The translations under genes and the position numbers were made by a program. From NCBI RefSeq assembly GCF_017639855.1, contig NZ_CP072115.1, positions 124,001-188,000 of the forward strand: DNA of 64,000 nt. Direction: 5' to 3'. A model generated the notes under the pieces. That model was not told the DNA's origin. It ran no database searches and worked only from the letters and a program-made list of their open reading frames with translations. This stretch comes from Streptococcus sp. zg-86 (GTDB lineage Bacteria; Bacillota; Bacilli; Lactobacillales; Streptococcaceae). This document shows, piece after piece, positions 44,945-54,253 of this stretch. The stretch's first letter is position 1. The number at the start of each line of letters is the position of its first letter.

Positions 44945-46219
44945 ATGAAGAGAAGACGAGATCGGATTGGAAAACGGAGGCGACAGCAACGGAAAAAATG
45001 GCTAGGACGCCTTTTATGGCTACCAATCGTTCTCGGTTTCCTTGCTGGAATTAGCTATGGTGGTAGCATTCTCTGGTCACGATTTGTTCCTATTTCTTCC
45101 TCAAGTAAGGACTCGTCTCATTTAGAATCGGAAGTGACAGAACAGCCTGTATTGTCTGAACAACCGGTTCAGACGGCAAGGATTATGGCGCATGGGGATT
45201 TGCTCTATCATGATCTTATCTACTGGAGTGCGTTACAAGCTGATGGTCAGTATGATTTTACAGAGAACTTTACCTATGTCAAACCTTGGATTGAGCAGGC
45301 TGATTTTGCCATAGCAGATTTTGAGGGAACCATTTCGCAAGAATATCCCTTGGGAGGCTATCCCTTGTTTAATGCCCCAGTCTCAGTTGCAACGGCTATT
45401 CAGCAGACAGGATATGATTTGGTTGATTTGGCCCACAATCACATCCTTGATTCTCAGTTATCTGGTTTGCTATCAACCGTCGATACTTTTAGGCAGCTTG
45501 GTGTGGATACCGTAGGGGTGTATCGTGATGGCAATCGCTCAACAGCACCTCTTTATATCAAGGAAGTGAATGGGATTAAAATTGCTGTCCTTGCCTATGC
45601 TTACGGTTTTAATGGCATGGAGGCAAACCTCACGCAAGAAGAATATGAAAACTATTTATCTGACCTTAATGTAGACAAGATTAAGTCTGAACTAGAACGA
45701 GCGGAAGCAGAAGCTGATATAACGATTGTCATGCCACAGATGGGGATTGAATACCAGTTAGAACCAACAGAAGAGCAAGTTACTCTCTATCGTCAAATGG
45801 TAGAATGGGGAGCAGACATCATTTTCGGAGGCCATCCACATGTAGCAGAACCAACGGAAATCATTGAAAAAGATGGCGAGCGAAAACTGATTGTTTATTC
45901 TATGGGGAATTTTTTGTCTAATCAGCGCATGGAAACTATGGAAGGGGTCAACAACTTCCAATGGACAGAACGTGGCGTTTTAATGGATGTTACCCTTGAA
46001 AAGAAAGAAGGAAAGACACGAATTCAGACGGCAAAAGCTCATCCGACCTGGGTCAGTCGTGTACCAAAAGAAGGAACGGACTTGTTTACCTATCAAACCT
46101 TTGTGCTAGAGGACTTTATAGAAGGCGGTCCACATCGTCATCAATTAGATGAAGAAACCAAGGCGCGAATTGATGTCGCCTATCAAGAGATGAACGACTT
46201 TATGGGATTAAACTGGTAA
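44945..46219 (+). CDS. CapA-family (PGA_cap) membrane-anchored metallophosphatase-like protein
   Basis: The 424-residue protein has a very basic cytoplasmic N-terminus, one signal-anchor helix (about residues 25-48), a Ser-rich linker and the PGA_cap domain with IMAHGDLLYHD (near 80), ADFEGTIS, LAHNHILD, GGHPHVAEP and VYSMGNFLSN. These are metal-ligand motifs of the CapA/calcineurin-like phosphatase fold. CapA proteins take part in poly-gamma-glutamate capsule export in bacilli; no capB or capC is nearby, so the streptococcal role is unknown. A TATACT -10 is at 44919-44924. Confidence 0.82.
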   Translation: MKRRRDRIGKRRRQQRKKWLGRLLWLPIVLGFLAGISYGGSILWSRFVPISSSSKDSSHLESEVTEQPVLSEQPVQTARIMAHGDLLYHDLIYWSALQADGQYDFTENFTYVKPWIEQADFAIADFEGTISQEYPLGGYPLFNAPVSVATAIQQTGYDLVDLAHNHILDSQLSGLLSTVDTFRQLGVDTVGVYRDGNRSTAPLYIKEVNGIKIAVLAYAYGFNGMEANLTQEEYENYLSDLNVDKIKSELERAEAEADITIVMPQMGIEYQLEPTEEQVTLYRQMVEWGADIIFGGHPHVAEPTEIIEKDGERKLIVYSMGNFLSNQRMETMEGVNNFQWTERGVLMDVTLEKKEGKTRIQTAKAHPTWVSRVPKEGTDLFTYQTFVLEDFIEGGPHRHQLDEETKARIDVAYQEMNDFMGLNW

Positions 46220-46288
46220 TATTAAACACGTTAGCTTGTTTGATGAGATGATAGGATATTTTACCAAGAACAAAGGATGTATAGAGGA

Positions 46289-47125
46289 ATGAAGATAAAA
46301 GCAGTTGTAACGGATATGGATGGGACCTTTTTAGATGATCGTGGAGGATTTGATCGTACTCGCTTTGAGCGGGTTTTGGAGCAATTGGAAAAGCGAGAGA
46401 TTCCCTTTATTGTCGCAAGTGGCAATGGTCTGGAACGCTTGCTCGATCTTTTTGTGGGCTTTGAAGACCGGATTTTCTTTCTGGCGGAAAACGGTGGCCT
46501 CTTTTACCACAAGGGGCAAACGATTTTTCGTAAGATCTTGGACCGTCATCTAATAGAAGAATTGATTCGCCATTATCAACCAAGGGTAGCAGACTATTGT
46601 TTAATGGTTTCAAGTGATACGACGATGTATATTGATGAGCAGGCTCCCCAGCCTTTTGAGGAGACAGACTTAGCGATTACAGCAGAACAACTTCAGGCTT
46701 TTTGGGATAAGATTGTTCGTTTACCAAACTTACTTGAACTGCCAGCTGATGCTACGATTACCCATGCAGGTTTTTGGGTGCCAGAAGAGTTGGTTGCAGA
46801 TTTGGTGACGGATTGTAATGAAGTTTTTGGAGAGCACTTGCTTGCTGTTACAAGTGGTTATGGTTCGGTGAGTATTTTACCAAAGGGTGTCCATAAGGCT
46901 TGGGGCTTGGAACAAATCTTGCAACCGCTTGGTATTGATGCTAGTGAAGTTCTGGCTTTTGGCGATAGTGACAATGACTTGGAACTGTTGGCCTATGCCG
47001 GCTATTCTTATGCCATGGAAAATGCATCTGAGCGTGTTCAGACTACTGCTAAATTCTGTGCACCGTCGCATACAGAACAAGGTGTCTTACAGGTGATAGA
47101 GGATCTTGTCTTAGGTGCTAACTAG
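46289..47125 (+). CDS. HAD-superfamily hydrolase, Cof subfamily
   Basis: The 278-residue phosphatase has motif I VVTDMDGTFLDD with the nucleophile aspartate, motif II VASGNG, a C2-type cap domain in the middle, motif III lysine in LPKGVHKAWGL and motif IV LAFGDSDNDLELL. Cof enzymes dephosphorylate sugar phosphates, flavin mononucleotide or pyridoxal phosphate; the substrate is not known. AAAGGATG eleven bases upstream supports the ATG at 46289; an ATG at 46277 would overlap that site. Confidence 0.88.
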   Translation: MKIKAVVTDMDGTFLDDRGGFDRTRFERVLEQLEKREIPFIVASGNGLERLLDLFVGFEDRIFFLAENGGLFYHKGQTIFRKILDRHLIEELIRHYQPRVADYCLMVSSDTTMYIDEQAPQPFEETDLAITAEQLQAFWDKIVRLPNLLELPADATITHAGFWVPEELVADLVTDCNEVFGEHLLAVTSGYGSVSILPKGVHKAWGLEQILQPLGIDASEVLAFGDSDNDLELLAYAGYSYAMENASERVQTTAKFCAPSHTEQGVLQVIEDLVLGAN

Positions 47126-47188
47126 TTCTATTGAAGCTATTCTTATTTGAGAATGGCCTTTTCATTTGTTGTCAGGAAAAATCGGGTA

Positions 47189-47197
47189 TGTTATACT
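47189..47197 (+). promoter_or_regulatory. Extended -10 promoter of the DUF915 gene
   Basis: TGTTATACT, only eight bases before the first plausible ATG (47206). Confidence 0.6.
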
Positions 47198-47205
47198 GGT
47201 CTATT

Positions 47206-48054
47206 ATGATGAGAATAAAACAGTTAGATAAGATGCTTGCTATTGTCCTCCTTTTCCTTGTTTTTTTGAGTGCTGTCTTCCTACGTCCTAAACTGAATCA
47301 AACGAGCTATGTACAATCGACTATTCCTACCCTCTTTTTTCATGGTTATGGTAGTAGTGCGAATGCGGAGAAGCATATGACTCAAGCAGCGAGGAAAGCT
47401 GGAGTGACGCAGACTATTATTCGAGCAGATGTGGATACAGAAGGGCAGGTTACCTTGCTAGGAGAGATTCCGACAGGCGCAATCAATCCGATTGTCGAAG
47501 TGAATTATCAAGATAATCGGAATGCGGACTATCATCAAGATGCTCGTTATGCCAAGGCCGTTGTGATGAAATTACAAGAAACGTATGGATTTACAAAAAT
47601 GAACATGGTTGGTCATTCGATGGGAAATATGTCTATTCTCTTTTATCTCTTGGATAATGCCCATGACCAAAATCTGCCTCAGTTGCAGAAGGTGGTCCAT
47701 ATTGCCAACCATGTCAATGGATTAGAAGGACGGGATTTGCCGGCAGATCCTAGTTTAGATGAACAGACGGGCCAGCCTAAGGAGATGAGTACTAGTTATC
47801 AAGAGTTGCTTGCGCTACGTGACCGATATCCAAAGCAACAAATAGATGTATTGAATGTCTATGGTGATTTGACAGACCAATCTGATGGTTCTGTTTTGAA
47901 TGTCTCGTCAAAGAGTTTGAAATACTTGGTTTCTGAAAGAGCAACATCCTATACGGAAGAGAGGATAACTGGTAAAGGTGCCCAACATAGCCAATTACAT
48001 GAGAATCCAGAAGTAGACAGACTATTGCTTGATTTTTTGTGGGGAGTAAATTAA
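47206..48054 (+). CDS. DUF915-family alpha/beta hydrolase, membrane-anchored
   Basis: The 282-residue protein has an N-terminal hydrophobic anchor or signal (MLAIVLLFLVFLSAVFL) and an alpha/beta hydrolase domain: oxyanion region TLFFHGYGSSANAEKHM, nucleophile elbow MVGHSMGNM and a C-terminal HSQLHENPEV carrying the catalytic His. DUF915 proteins are common secreted or anchored lipase/esterase-like proteins of lactic acid bacteria. No ribosome binding site precedes the ATGs at 47206 and 47209, and the promoter -10 is eight bases upstream, so translation may be leaderless; a later ATG at 47233 is the alternative. Confidence 0.78.
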   Translation: MMRIKQLDKMLAIVLLFLVFLSAVFLRPKLNQTSYVQSTIPTLFFHGYGSSANAEKHMTQAARKAGVTQTIIRADVDTEGQVTLLGEIPTGAINPIVEVNYQDNRNADYHQDARYAKAVVMKLQETYGFTKMNMVGHSMGNMSILFYLLDNAHDQNLPQLQKVVHIANHVNGLEGRDLPADPSLDEQTGQPKEMSTSYQELLALRDRYPKQQIDVLNVYGDLTDQSDGSVLNVSSKSLKYLVSERATSYTEERITGKGAQHSQLHENPEVDRLLLDFLWGVN

Positions 48055-48091
48055 TCTATTGGATTGGTATAGTTTGAGCTGAGAAATATAG

Positions 48092-48124
48092 AAGCGAGGA
48101 ATACGAAATCATCCTCGCTTTTTA
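48092..48124 (+). terminator. Terminator of the DUF915 gene
   Basis: AAGCGAGGA pairs with TCCTCGCTT and is followed by TTTTATT. Confidence 0.85.
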
Positions 48125-48206
48125 TTATTAGGTTTAGCTATCAACAGCTGATGAGATACCAACAAATTGATTATCCTATCAATTCCCTACCGCATCCCTC
48201 TCTGAT

Positions 48207-48420
48207 GATTCAATCGGATTCGCAAAAACAAGGATTTTGTTTAGTCTAGTTATCTAGTCAGTCTTTCTTTGCTAAGAAAAGTTTATCTAGCTTCTAAGTG
48301 AGCCTGTTCTTCACTGAAAAAATGTTGACATACTTCTAAGTCCGTCGTTTTTTAGTGAAAAAGTTGAGTCTCATCTCGTAGGGAATCCGTCTTTCAACAA
48401 ATTATTCGGGAATTGCTTTT
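48207..48420 (+). repeat. Left long direct repeat flanking the protease gene
   Basis: 214 bases starting GATTCAATCGGATTCG and ending GGGAATTGCTTTT, matching 52461-52674 with about six substitutions and no gaps. Weaker similarity extends further left (CAACAGCTGATGAGA). The remaining bases to 48538 show no gene. Confidence 0.93.
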
Positions 48421-48538
48421 AGAGAGGGCGTTTTTGATACTGTAGACTAATTTTTGTAAATAGAAAAAGAATCTAGCCCTGCACAATATAGAACTAAATC
48501 CTTTCAATTGTTTCTTGTCTAACTTTTTGGGAGCAAGA

Positions 48539-51500
48539 CTATTTCTCTTTTTTACGATAAAACACTAAATGTAAAATAAAGCAGAAGGCTAAACCGATTA
48601 TCTTCAATAGTGTTAGATGTTTGGCTGAATCGCCTGTTTTAGGAAGTTGAAGATGTGCATCGTACACGACTTTTTCTGAATACTTCGTTTCTTGATTTTT
48701 GTTAAAGCTAGATATGACTAAACTTGTTTTAGAAGTTATAGCATTCTCCGTTGAATTTTTTGTTATGGTTGGTGCTAAGGTACATGAGACTTTTTCTTTT
48801 TTAGAAACATCATTTTCGAGCTTATCCTTTTTAGAAGTATCTTTTTTGGAGGTGCTAGGTAGATTATTTTCTTTATTGAGAATATCTGTTAGTTTAATAT
48901 GTGAATAATTACCTGCAAAATCTTCAACAACATAGGTTAGATGTTCAAGTGTCAATTCAACCATTTCTTCTGCTTCATTGGTGAATGTGTTGGGAATGGT
49001 AAAAGTGCCGTCTTGTTTAGGTTCTATGTAGCGAATAACTGGGATACCATCTTCTATATCAGTATAGGATAAGCGTGCACGAAAAATAGGAGAGTGATTG
49101 TTCGATTGCTGAATGGGTCTTATTCGGACTGTTCGAGAAATAGCATCATAGCTTGCTGAAGTGGGCAATACGGGTGGGATAGTGTTGAGTACCAAGTCGA
49201 AATCCATGTGCTGTTCTTTTGCTCCCTCAGAAACTGGGGTAAATACAACACGATAAACATAGTTTCCATCGCCAACATATTTACCGTTCCGATCTTTTCC
49301 ATCCCATCTAGTCTTCTCAAAAGTAGTCGCAGTTCCTGTTTTATCGATTAACTCGCTGTAATGTTTATCAGCTTTTGAGGCTTCTGGACTTTCCCAAATA
49401 GCGGTTGTGAGATCAGATTGACGATAGACCTTGGCCTTTAAGTCCTTTACATTTCGTAAGAGTGTTCCTCTAAATTCAACAGTATCCATGACACCATCTC
49501 CATTTGGTGAAAGTGCTAAATAGGGTTTGCCGTCTTTTATAAGTAGTTTTTTGATGTTTTGGGTACCAAGTTTATCATAAGTTCCTAAAACAGTTGTAGA
49601 ACGAAATTCTAAAGATTCTTCTTCAATAAAGTCTGGGCGCTGAGATTCTTGGACATATCTCCAGGATCCATATTGGCTAAGGAGAGCTGTAAAATTTTGT
49701 GCCTTAAATTCTTTGAATTCATCTACTTCAAATTCTCCATCTTGTAAATATTTAGGACGTTCGTAATAAAATGTTTTATTTGGTTTGTCATAGATAGATT
49801 GTTCCATTGCTCTTAAATCAGCAAACTTACTAGTGCCACGAAAACCAATGAAAGGAATGCTCATTACTTCAGAACCATTTGGGGATGTCATAAAACGAAT
49901 AAAGCCTTCCAAAAAATAGCCGTTAGGCATCAGTTTTGTGAGATCGTAATGAAACTGCTTGACATCGATTGGTATATTAATGTCTAGAGTCGTATTAGCC
50001 GGAACAAGGATTTCTTTCATTTCTGTTGTTAATAAATGCTTTGGTGCAAGTGCAAAGTATTGGCCGTCAACCTTGTCAGTAGCTATGTGCGCTGTATAAT
50101 AAAACTTAGTAGGAACTAAACTGAGATTATGAATTTTTGCTACTAGATTAAAGGTGCTTCGTATGTCGCCAAGATGTATCTTGCTATTATTATTTTGGTC
50201 CGTTACATAGGCTGTGGCAAGAGCTGCCTTTCGAGCGTCTACTAAACCGGCTCCTTGTTGACGTGGTGAGATATAGGCCTTTTCTTGTTCATTAAAAATA
50301 GCAGTCGCTGAACTCATCATCATCTGCTTTATGAATGTTGCTAGTTCTTGAGGTGTTTTATCTGGAAAGCGTTTTTGGTAGATAGGTTTCAAAAGATTTA
50401 CTAAACCGGCAACATGGGGGGCTGCAGCGCTCGTACCATTAATCAATTCATAGTCGTTACCTTTGAAAGAAGCTGAGGAAGTGAAGCCTCCTGGGGCAGT
50501 AATGTCGGGCTTTAAATGACCATCAGCAGTAAGTCCCCAGCTGGAGAAGTTAGCTATTTGGTTTCCACCAGGATTTTGAAAGACTTGGTAGTTTTTATGA
50601 AATGATAATGTTTGAGACTTATTTTGTAATAAGGCTTGAGCGTCTTTTTGACTAATAAAGCCGGAAGGTATTTTGCCTAATTTTTCAGGTAAAGGTAAGG
50701 TTATATTTTCTTCCATTACATTATTATAGATGAGCACTCCTGCAGCTTTATTTTCAATGGCGTTCTTAATCTTATCAGCGAATCCAATTTCTCCACGTTG
50801 AATTAAAGCAATTTTATCTGTGGGCTCAATCGTTTTAAAGTCTTCTTCTCTTCCGAATTTAGCATCAACGAACTGATATTGTCTGGTTTTATCAAATCCG
50901 TTTATTAAACCTTGGCTGGTTGAAAGAGCTATTTTTTGCTGTGTGGATGTTGTCAAATATTCGCTATAGATAGTAGGATTTTGATAGGCGGCTACGCTGA
51001 TGACATCTTTTGATAAACCTGGGGAAGCGACAACACCAAAGTCTGGATTTTCTGCTAAAGGTTTTTTAAAAACATCTCCAAAGGCCCGATCGTTTCCTGC
51101 ACTAGCAACTAAGAAAACTCCTTTATCTTTTGCCAATTGAATGGCTTTTACCATCTCGGAATGTAGATTATTTTCAGAATCTCCTCCCTTTCCATAGCTC
51201 ATATTGATACTATCAGCTCCTAAATGGATGGCATCAATAATAGCTTTGGCTCTTAATTCATCAGCCCCTCCAATTACTTTCATAAAAATCAGTTGAGATT
51301 GAGGAGCAACACCTGTCATTTTCAACCCATTTTCCATAGGTTGTTTGCTTTCCCCAACTGCAATACCAGATACATGGCTTCCATGTGTGTCTGTTCCTGC
51401 TATATCATCGTTGTTTTTAAGGTAGTTATGGGCAAAAATAATTTTAGATGAAATCCATTTACCGTAATCAATGTTTGCGGCATTTTTCAATCTGTTTAAG

Positions 51501-51904
51501 TCATCTTCTGTTTTTACTTTAGGTTTTTCAAGAGTGGTATTTGAAAAAACCTCATGATGACTATTTAATTCGCTGTCAAGAACTGCTGTTATTGTACCAG
51601 CTCCTTGCTGGCTCTCTTCCCAAATTTTTGTAATATTAGTGCTGTCTAGCTCGGGATCAAGAGTAGTTTTTGGGGGATGAGAAGGTGTTTTGGATTCTGA
51701 AGAATATCTTTCTGACAGAGCTTCAGATTTGTTGATAGGTGATAGAGGGTGGTCTTTTTCTGTTTCAGTATTTAATGGTATTTCTGTTGAGGTGTTCAGT
51801 GGAGCTTCTTCTTGGGCTTCTATTTGTTTTGTATACATCATGAGTATACCGGTCGTTAATAGTGCCATAGCAACTAATTGTTTTTTTCGACTATCTTTTT
51901 TCAC
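48539..51904 (-). CDS. Cell-wall-anchored subtilisin-like serine protease
   Basis: The 1121-residue protein has a signal peptide (about residues 1-31), a variable prodomain, an S8 catalytic domain with Asp in TAVLDSELNSHHEVF, His in TDTHGSHVSGIAVG, the oxyanion-region SAGND and Ser in NGTSAAAPHVAGLV, a PA-type insert (LIYNNVMEEN area), Fn3-like domains and a C-terminal sortase signal LPKTGDS, hydrophobic helix and RKKEK tail. This is the lactocepin/C5a-peptidase group of surface proteases. It starts at GTG with GGAGG five bases upstream; TTG further up lies in that site. It may degrade host or nutrient proteins. Flanking direct repeats suggest it is a mobile or losable cassette. Confidence 0.92.
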   Translation of the reverse strand: MKKDSRKKQLVAMALLTTGILMMYTKQIEAQEEAPLNTSTEIPLNTETEKDHPLSPINKSEALSERYSSESKTPSHPPKTTLDPELDSTNITKIWEESQQGAGTITAVLDSELNSHHEVFSNTTLEKPKVKTEDDLNRLKNAANIDYGKWISSKIIFAHNYLKNNDDIAGTDTHGSHVSGIAVGESKQPMENGLKMTGVAPQSQLIFMKVIGGADELRAKAIIDAIHLGADSINMSYGKGGDSENNLHSEMVKAIQLAKDKGVFLVASAGNDRAFGDVFKKPLAENPDFGVVASPGLSKDVISVAAYQNPTIYSEYLTTSTQQKIALSTSQGLINGFDKTRQYQFVDAKFGREEDFKTIEPTDKIALIQRGEIGFADKIKNAIENKAAGVLIYNNVMEENITLPLPEKLGKIPSGFISQKDAQALLQNKSQTLSFHKNYQVFQNPGGNQIANFSSWGLTADGHLKPDITAPGGFTSSASFKGNDYELINGTSAAAPHVAGLVNLLKPIYQKRFPDKTPQELATFIKQMMMSSATAIFNEQEKAYISPRQQGAGLVDARKAALATAYVTDQNNNSKIHLGDIRSTFNLVAKIHNLSLVPTKFYYTAHIATDKVDGQYFALAPKHLLTTEMKEILVPANTTLDINIPIDVKQFHYDLTKLMPNGYFLEGFIRFMTSPNGSEVMSIPFIGFRGTSKFADLRAMEQSIYDKPNKTFYYERPKYLQDGEFEVDEFKEFKAQNFTALLSQYGSWRYVQESQRPDFIEEESLEFRSTTVLGTYDKLGTQNIKKLLIKDGKPYLALSPNGDGVMDTVEFRGTLLRNVKDLKAKVYRQSDLTTAIWESPEASKADKHYSELIDKTGTATTFEKTRWDGKDRNGKYVGDGNYVYRVVFTPVSEGAKEQHMDFDLVLNTIPPVLPTSASYDAISRTVRIRPIQQSNNHSPIFRARLSYTDIEDGIPVIRYIEPKQDGTFTIPNTFTNEAEEMVELTLEHLTYVVEDFAGNYSHIKLTDILNKENNLPSTSKKDTSKKDKLENDVSKKEKVSCTLAPTITKNSTENAITSKTSLVISSFNKNQETKYSEKVVYDAHLQLPKTGDSAKHLTLLKIIGLAFCFILHLVFYRKKEK

Positions 51905-51976
51905 AATATCCTCCAAATTTTCGTTAATATCTATTTGTTTTATCCATAAAAAATGAGTCAGCAGATGCCGAGGGAC

Positions 51977-52005
51977 ATTGTATAATAAAAAATAAAATTG
52001 TTCAA
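51977..52005 (-). promoter_or_regulatory. Protease gene promoter
   Basis: Minus-strand TTGAAC (52005-52000), 17-base spacer, TACAAT (51982-51977), giving a leader of about 65 bases. Confidence 0.8.
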
Positions 52006-52020
52006 TGTTACAAAGGAAGT

Positions 52021-52460
52021 GGAATCGTCATAGGTATGTTTTTGTACAGAAGTTGATGCTATACTTACTGAATAAAGTAGCAAAAATATACATTGTGCAT
52101 AGAAGTGTGCAGCGTTGCTTTGAGATTCTCTGTATTTCTATCAAATGATACAGATGTATATTTTTTACGTAACATTGTTCATTTTTTTAGGCAGTATTTA
52201 TAGTTATGTATTTATTAAATTTGAACTGGTACAGACTGCATCCCAAAACGACTGAATTTAGAATAAGAGAGTTATGGACCAAATGAGTTTGAAATTGCTA
52301 AGCTGACAAAATCAATTTTTGAGGAAGTTCACTTGCGTCACTTGTTACCCTAATTCCTTTTTCTCTTTCTCTTTTATTTTTTGATTGGGAGTACAACAGC
52401 TAATGAGAAACTGGCAATTCGAGGCTCTTATCAATTACCTAAGGGTCTTTCCTCTCTGTT
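52021..52460. other. Gene-free stretch upstream of the protease
   Basis: No supported reading frame. The right part (from about 52393, CAACAGCTAATGAGA) is weakly similar to the sequence left of 48207, so the long direct repeats once extended further. Confidence 0.5.
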
Positions 52461-52674
52461 GATTCAATCGGATTCGTAAAAACAAGGATTTTGTTTAGTC
52501 TAGTTATCTAGTCAGTCTTTCTTTGCTAAGAAAAGTTTATCTAGCTTCTAAGTGAGCCTGTTCTTCACTGAAAAAATGTTGACTTACTTCTAAGTCCGTC
52601 GTTTTTTAGTGAAAAAGTTGAGCCTCATTTCGTAGGGAATCCGTCTTTCAACAAATTGTTCGGGAATTGCTTTT
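52461..52674 (+). repeat. Right long direct repeat flanking the protease gene
   Basis: Same 214-base sequence and orientation as 48207-48420. It includes the first units of the degenerate tandem array below. Confidence 0.93.
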
Positions 52675-52852
52675 AGGAAGGTCGTTTTTTAATGAAACGT
52701 TCGGGTCTTACTGCTTAGGGAGGCTTTCTCTTGTTGAAAATCGCTTGTCTAACTTTCAAGTCTGGTTTCTTCTGATGAAAAAAATTATTCCTAACGATTA
52801 AGTAAGGCTGTTCGTATCGAAAACAGCTTGTCCTCGTTTCAAAAGAAAGCCC
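52514..52852 (+). repeat. Degenerate tandem array of about eight 38-45-bp units
   Basis: Successive units share the order TTYTTxxxTGAAAA, then TTG-rich core, then CTTCTAAGT and GxC (clear in GTTCTTCACTGAAAAAATG with ACTTCTAAGTCCGTC and in GTTTTTTAGTGAAAAAGTTG). Units have diverged strongly. The first four also occur in the left direct repeat. No frame is open through it. Confidence 0.65.
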
Positions 52853-52879
52853 TGACTAAGAAGTTACTCCTAGTCAGGG
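52850..52879. terminator. Hairpin after the tandem array
   Basis: CCCTGACTA/TAGTCAGGG, perfect 9-bp stem with a 12-base loop, without a clean T run. Confidence 0.5.
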
Positions 52880-53033
52880 TCTTGTGTCTGATTGTATTAT
52901 TATGTGGTTTCTAGATTTGTGTAAGCAACCCCTCCCTACGTCGTTGCTTGTTTGTTTTTGGTTCGGGTAGAAAAAGTCTTTTTATTGCCACCATCCTCAT
53001 GTGCTTTCGGACATCAGCGACTTCCTTCGGAGT

Positions 53034-53127
53034 AAAATAATCCAGTGGATTATTTTAGGTCGAGCCCAGAAACAAAGGAGCGAGGATAATCGATTTCAAC
53101 GAAATCACGACTTTTGTCTCACTCCCA
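53034..53127 (+). repeat. Family A intergenic repeat, copy 4
   Basis: AAAATAATCCAGTGGATTAT, then CGAGCCCAGAAACAAAGGAG, then GAAATCACGACTTTTGTCTC and ACTCCCAC, in the same order as 7138-7235 and as the inverse of 17457-17554. Confidence 0.82.
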
Positions 53128-53179
53128 CTTTTAGCACGGCGGAGGTGGCGGTATTGTGCTCGCTACGCTCGCAAATTTT

Positions 53180-53254
53180 CTAACCTTAAAACTACAGAAA
53201 ATGAAATATCATTGTAATGTTTTTTCTGAATTGTGAGGTTTGTCTACGTTCTGA
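53180..53254 (+). repeat. 74-bp dispersed repeat, copy 2
   Basis: Matches 32075-32148 (CTAACCTTAAAACTACAGAA through TTTGTCTACGTTCTGA) with a handful of changes. Confidence 0.85.
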
Positions 53255-53471
53255 AACAATCCACTGGATTAACCTCGCTTTTTCATTTTTCGGCTTGGGT
53301 TAAAACAATCCACTGGATTAACCTCGCTTTCTTATTTTTCGGCTTGGGTTAAAACAATCCACTGGATTAACCTCGCTTTCTTATTTTTCGGCTCGGGTTA
53401 AAACAATCCACTGGATTAACCTCGCTTTCTTATTTTTCGGCTTGGGTTAAAACAATCCACTGGATTGTTTT
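53254..53471 (+). repeat. 49-bp tandem repeat (VNTR), four full copies and a partial fifth
   Basis: Units of 49 bases contain AAACAATCCACTGGATTAAC, CTCGCTTTCTTATTTTTCGG and CTTGGGTT. Copies are nearly identical, so copy number may vary between strains. The last partial copy forms the perfect hairpin AAAACAATCC-ACT-GGATTGTTTT, which can serve as terminator for the minus-strand ABC operon; its stop codon lies inside. Confidence 0.93.
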
Positions 53472-54252
53472 AATTCCCTACACTGCTGAATTTTTTCATG
53501 CCGTATCGAAATAGGGTGTAGTTTATGCTGAAGATGGTGAGGACGACGAGGGGGAGGAGGATTCCGATGGAACTGATGTTTAGGAAATGAAGGGCAGGGA
53601 AGTAGGAGGTAAAGGCGTAAGGGAAGACGAGGGTAAGGAGAATTTGGATGGCGGTTGGGTAAATGCGAATCGGATATTGCGCCATTTGATTGAGTGAGAA
53701 AATTCCCATGGTAATGGGGAAGGATTCGACTGTCCAGAAGGCAAGAGCAGTTGGTCCTAGCTGAATGGCTGCGTAGAGCAGGCCGATACAGATACAACTT
53801 AGGGTAAACAAGAGATAATCTGTCACTCCCCAATGGAGTTGTAAGAGGTGATAGGCCTTGCTGGTTGCAATGATCCCGACCAGAGTTGTTCCGATTCCTT
53901 GCAATTGCACTCGTTCTGAAATCAGTTGAAAGAGGGGGTTGACAGGTAAAATCATCAATCGCTCAAATTCTCCTTCACGAATATAGCGACTGCCAAACAT
54001 CCATAAATTATCAAAGAAAATCAAATGAACAGACCGTCCAATGGTTGAAATGCCGTAGATAAAGAGCATTTGGCCATAAGAAAAGCCTCCAATTTCCTTG
54101 ATATTACCAAAAAGGACATTTAAGAAGATAAGATAGACAATTTGTTCGACGAGAGATGACAGTAGTCCGATGAAGAAGTCCATACGATAGGACATGGCAG
54201 CAATCAAAAAGGCCTTGACATTGTAATAGTAAAGTTTTACGTATCGTTTCAT
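53470..54252 (-). CDS. ABC-2 family permease (DUF990-like)
   Basis: The 260-residue membrane protein has six hydrophobic segments and the motif YIREGEFERLMILPVNPLFQ (about residues 83-102), typical of the ABC-2/DUF990 permeases that come in pairs. Start at 54252 follows GGAGGG; the frame runs further upstream inside the preceding gene. It is the last gene of a three-gene exporter operon. Its stop codon lies in the terminal hairpin of the VNTR. The substrate is unknown. Confidence 0.8.
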   Translation of the reverse strand: MKRYVKLYYYNVKAFLIAAMSYRMDFFIGLLSSLVEQIVYLIFLNVLFGNIKEIGGFSYGQMLFIYGISTIGRSVHLIFFDNLWMFGSRYIREGEFERLMILPVNPLFQLISERVQLQGIGTTLVGIIATSKAYHLLQLHWGVTDYLLFTLSCICIGLLYAAIQLGPTALAFWTVESFPITMGIFSLNQMAQYPIRIYPTAIQILLTLVFPYAFTSYFPALHFLNISSIGILLPLVVLTIFSINYTLFRYGMKKFSSVGN

Positions 54253-54253
54253 C

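Noticed and set aside
44945..46219. Poly-gamma-glutamate capsule locus
   Set aside because: Only a CapA-like protein is present; capB, capC and capE-like genes are absent from the neighbourhood.
52514..52852. Decayed repetitive protein gene
   Set aside because: Stops occur in the strands and frames I examined and unit lengths vary (38-45 bases), so no continuous frame fits.
53254..53471. CRISPR array
   Set aside because: The 49-bp units are head-to-tail without distinct spacers, and no cas gene is in the window. It is a simple tandem repeat.
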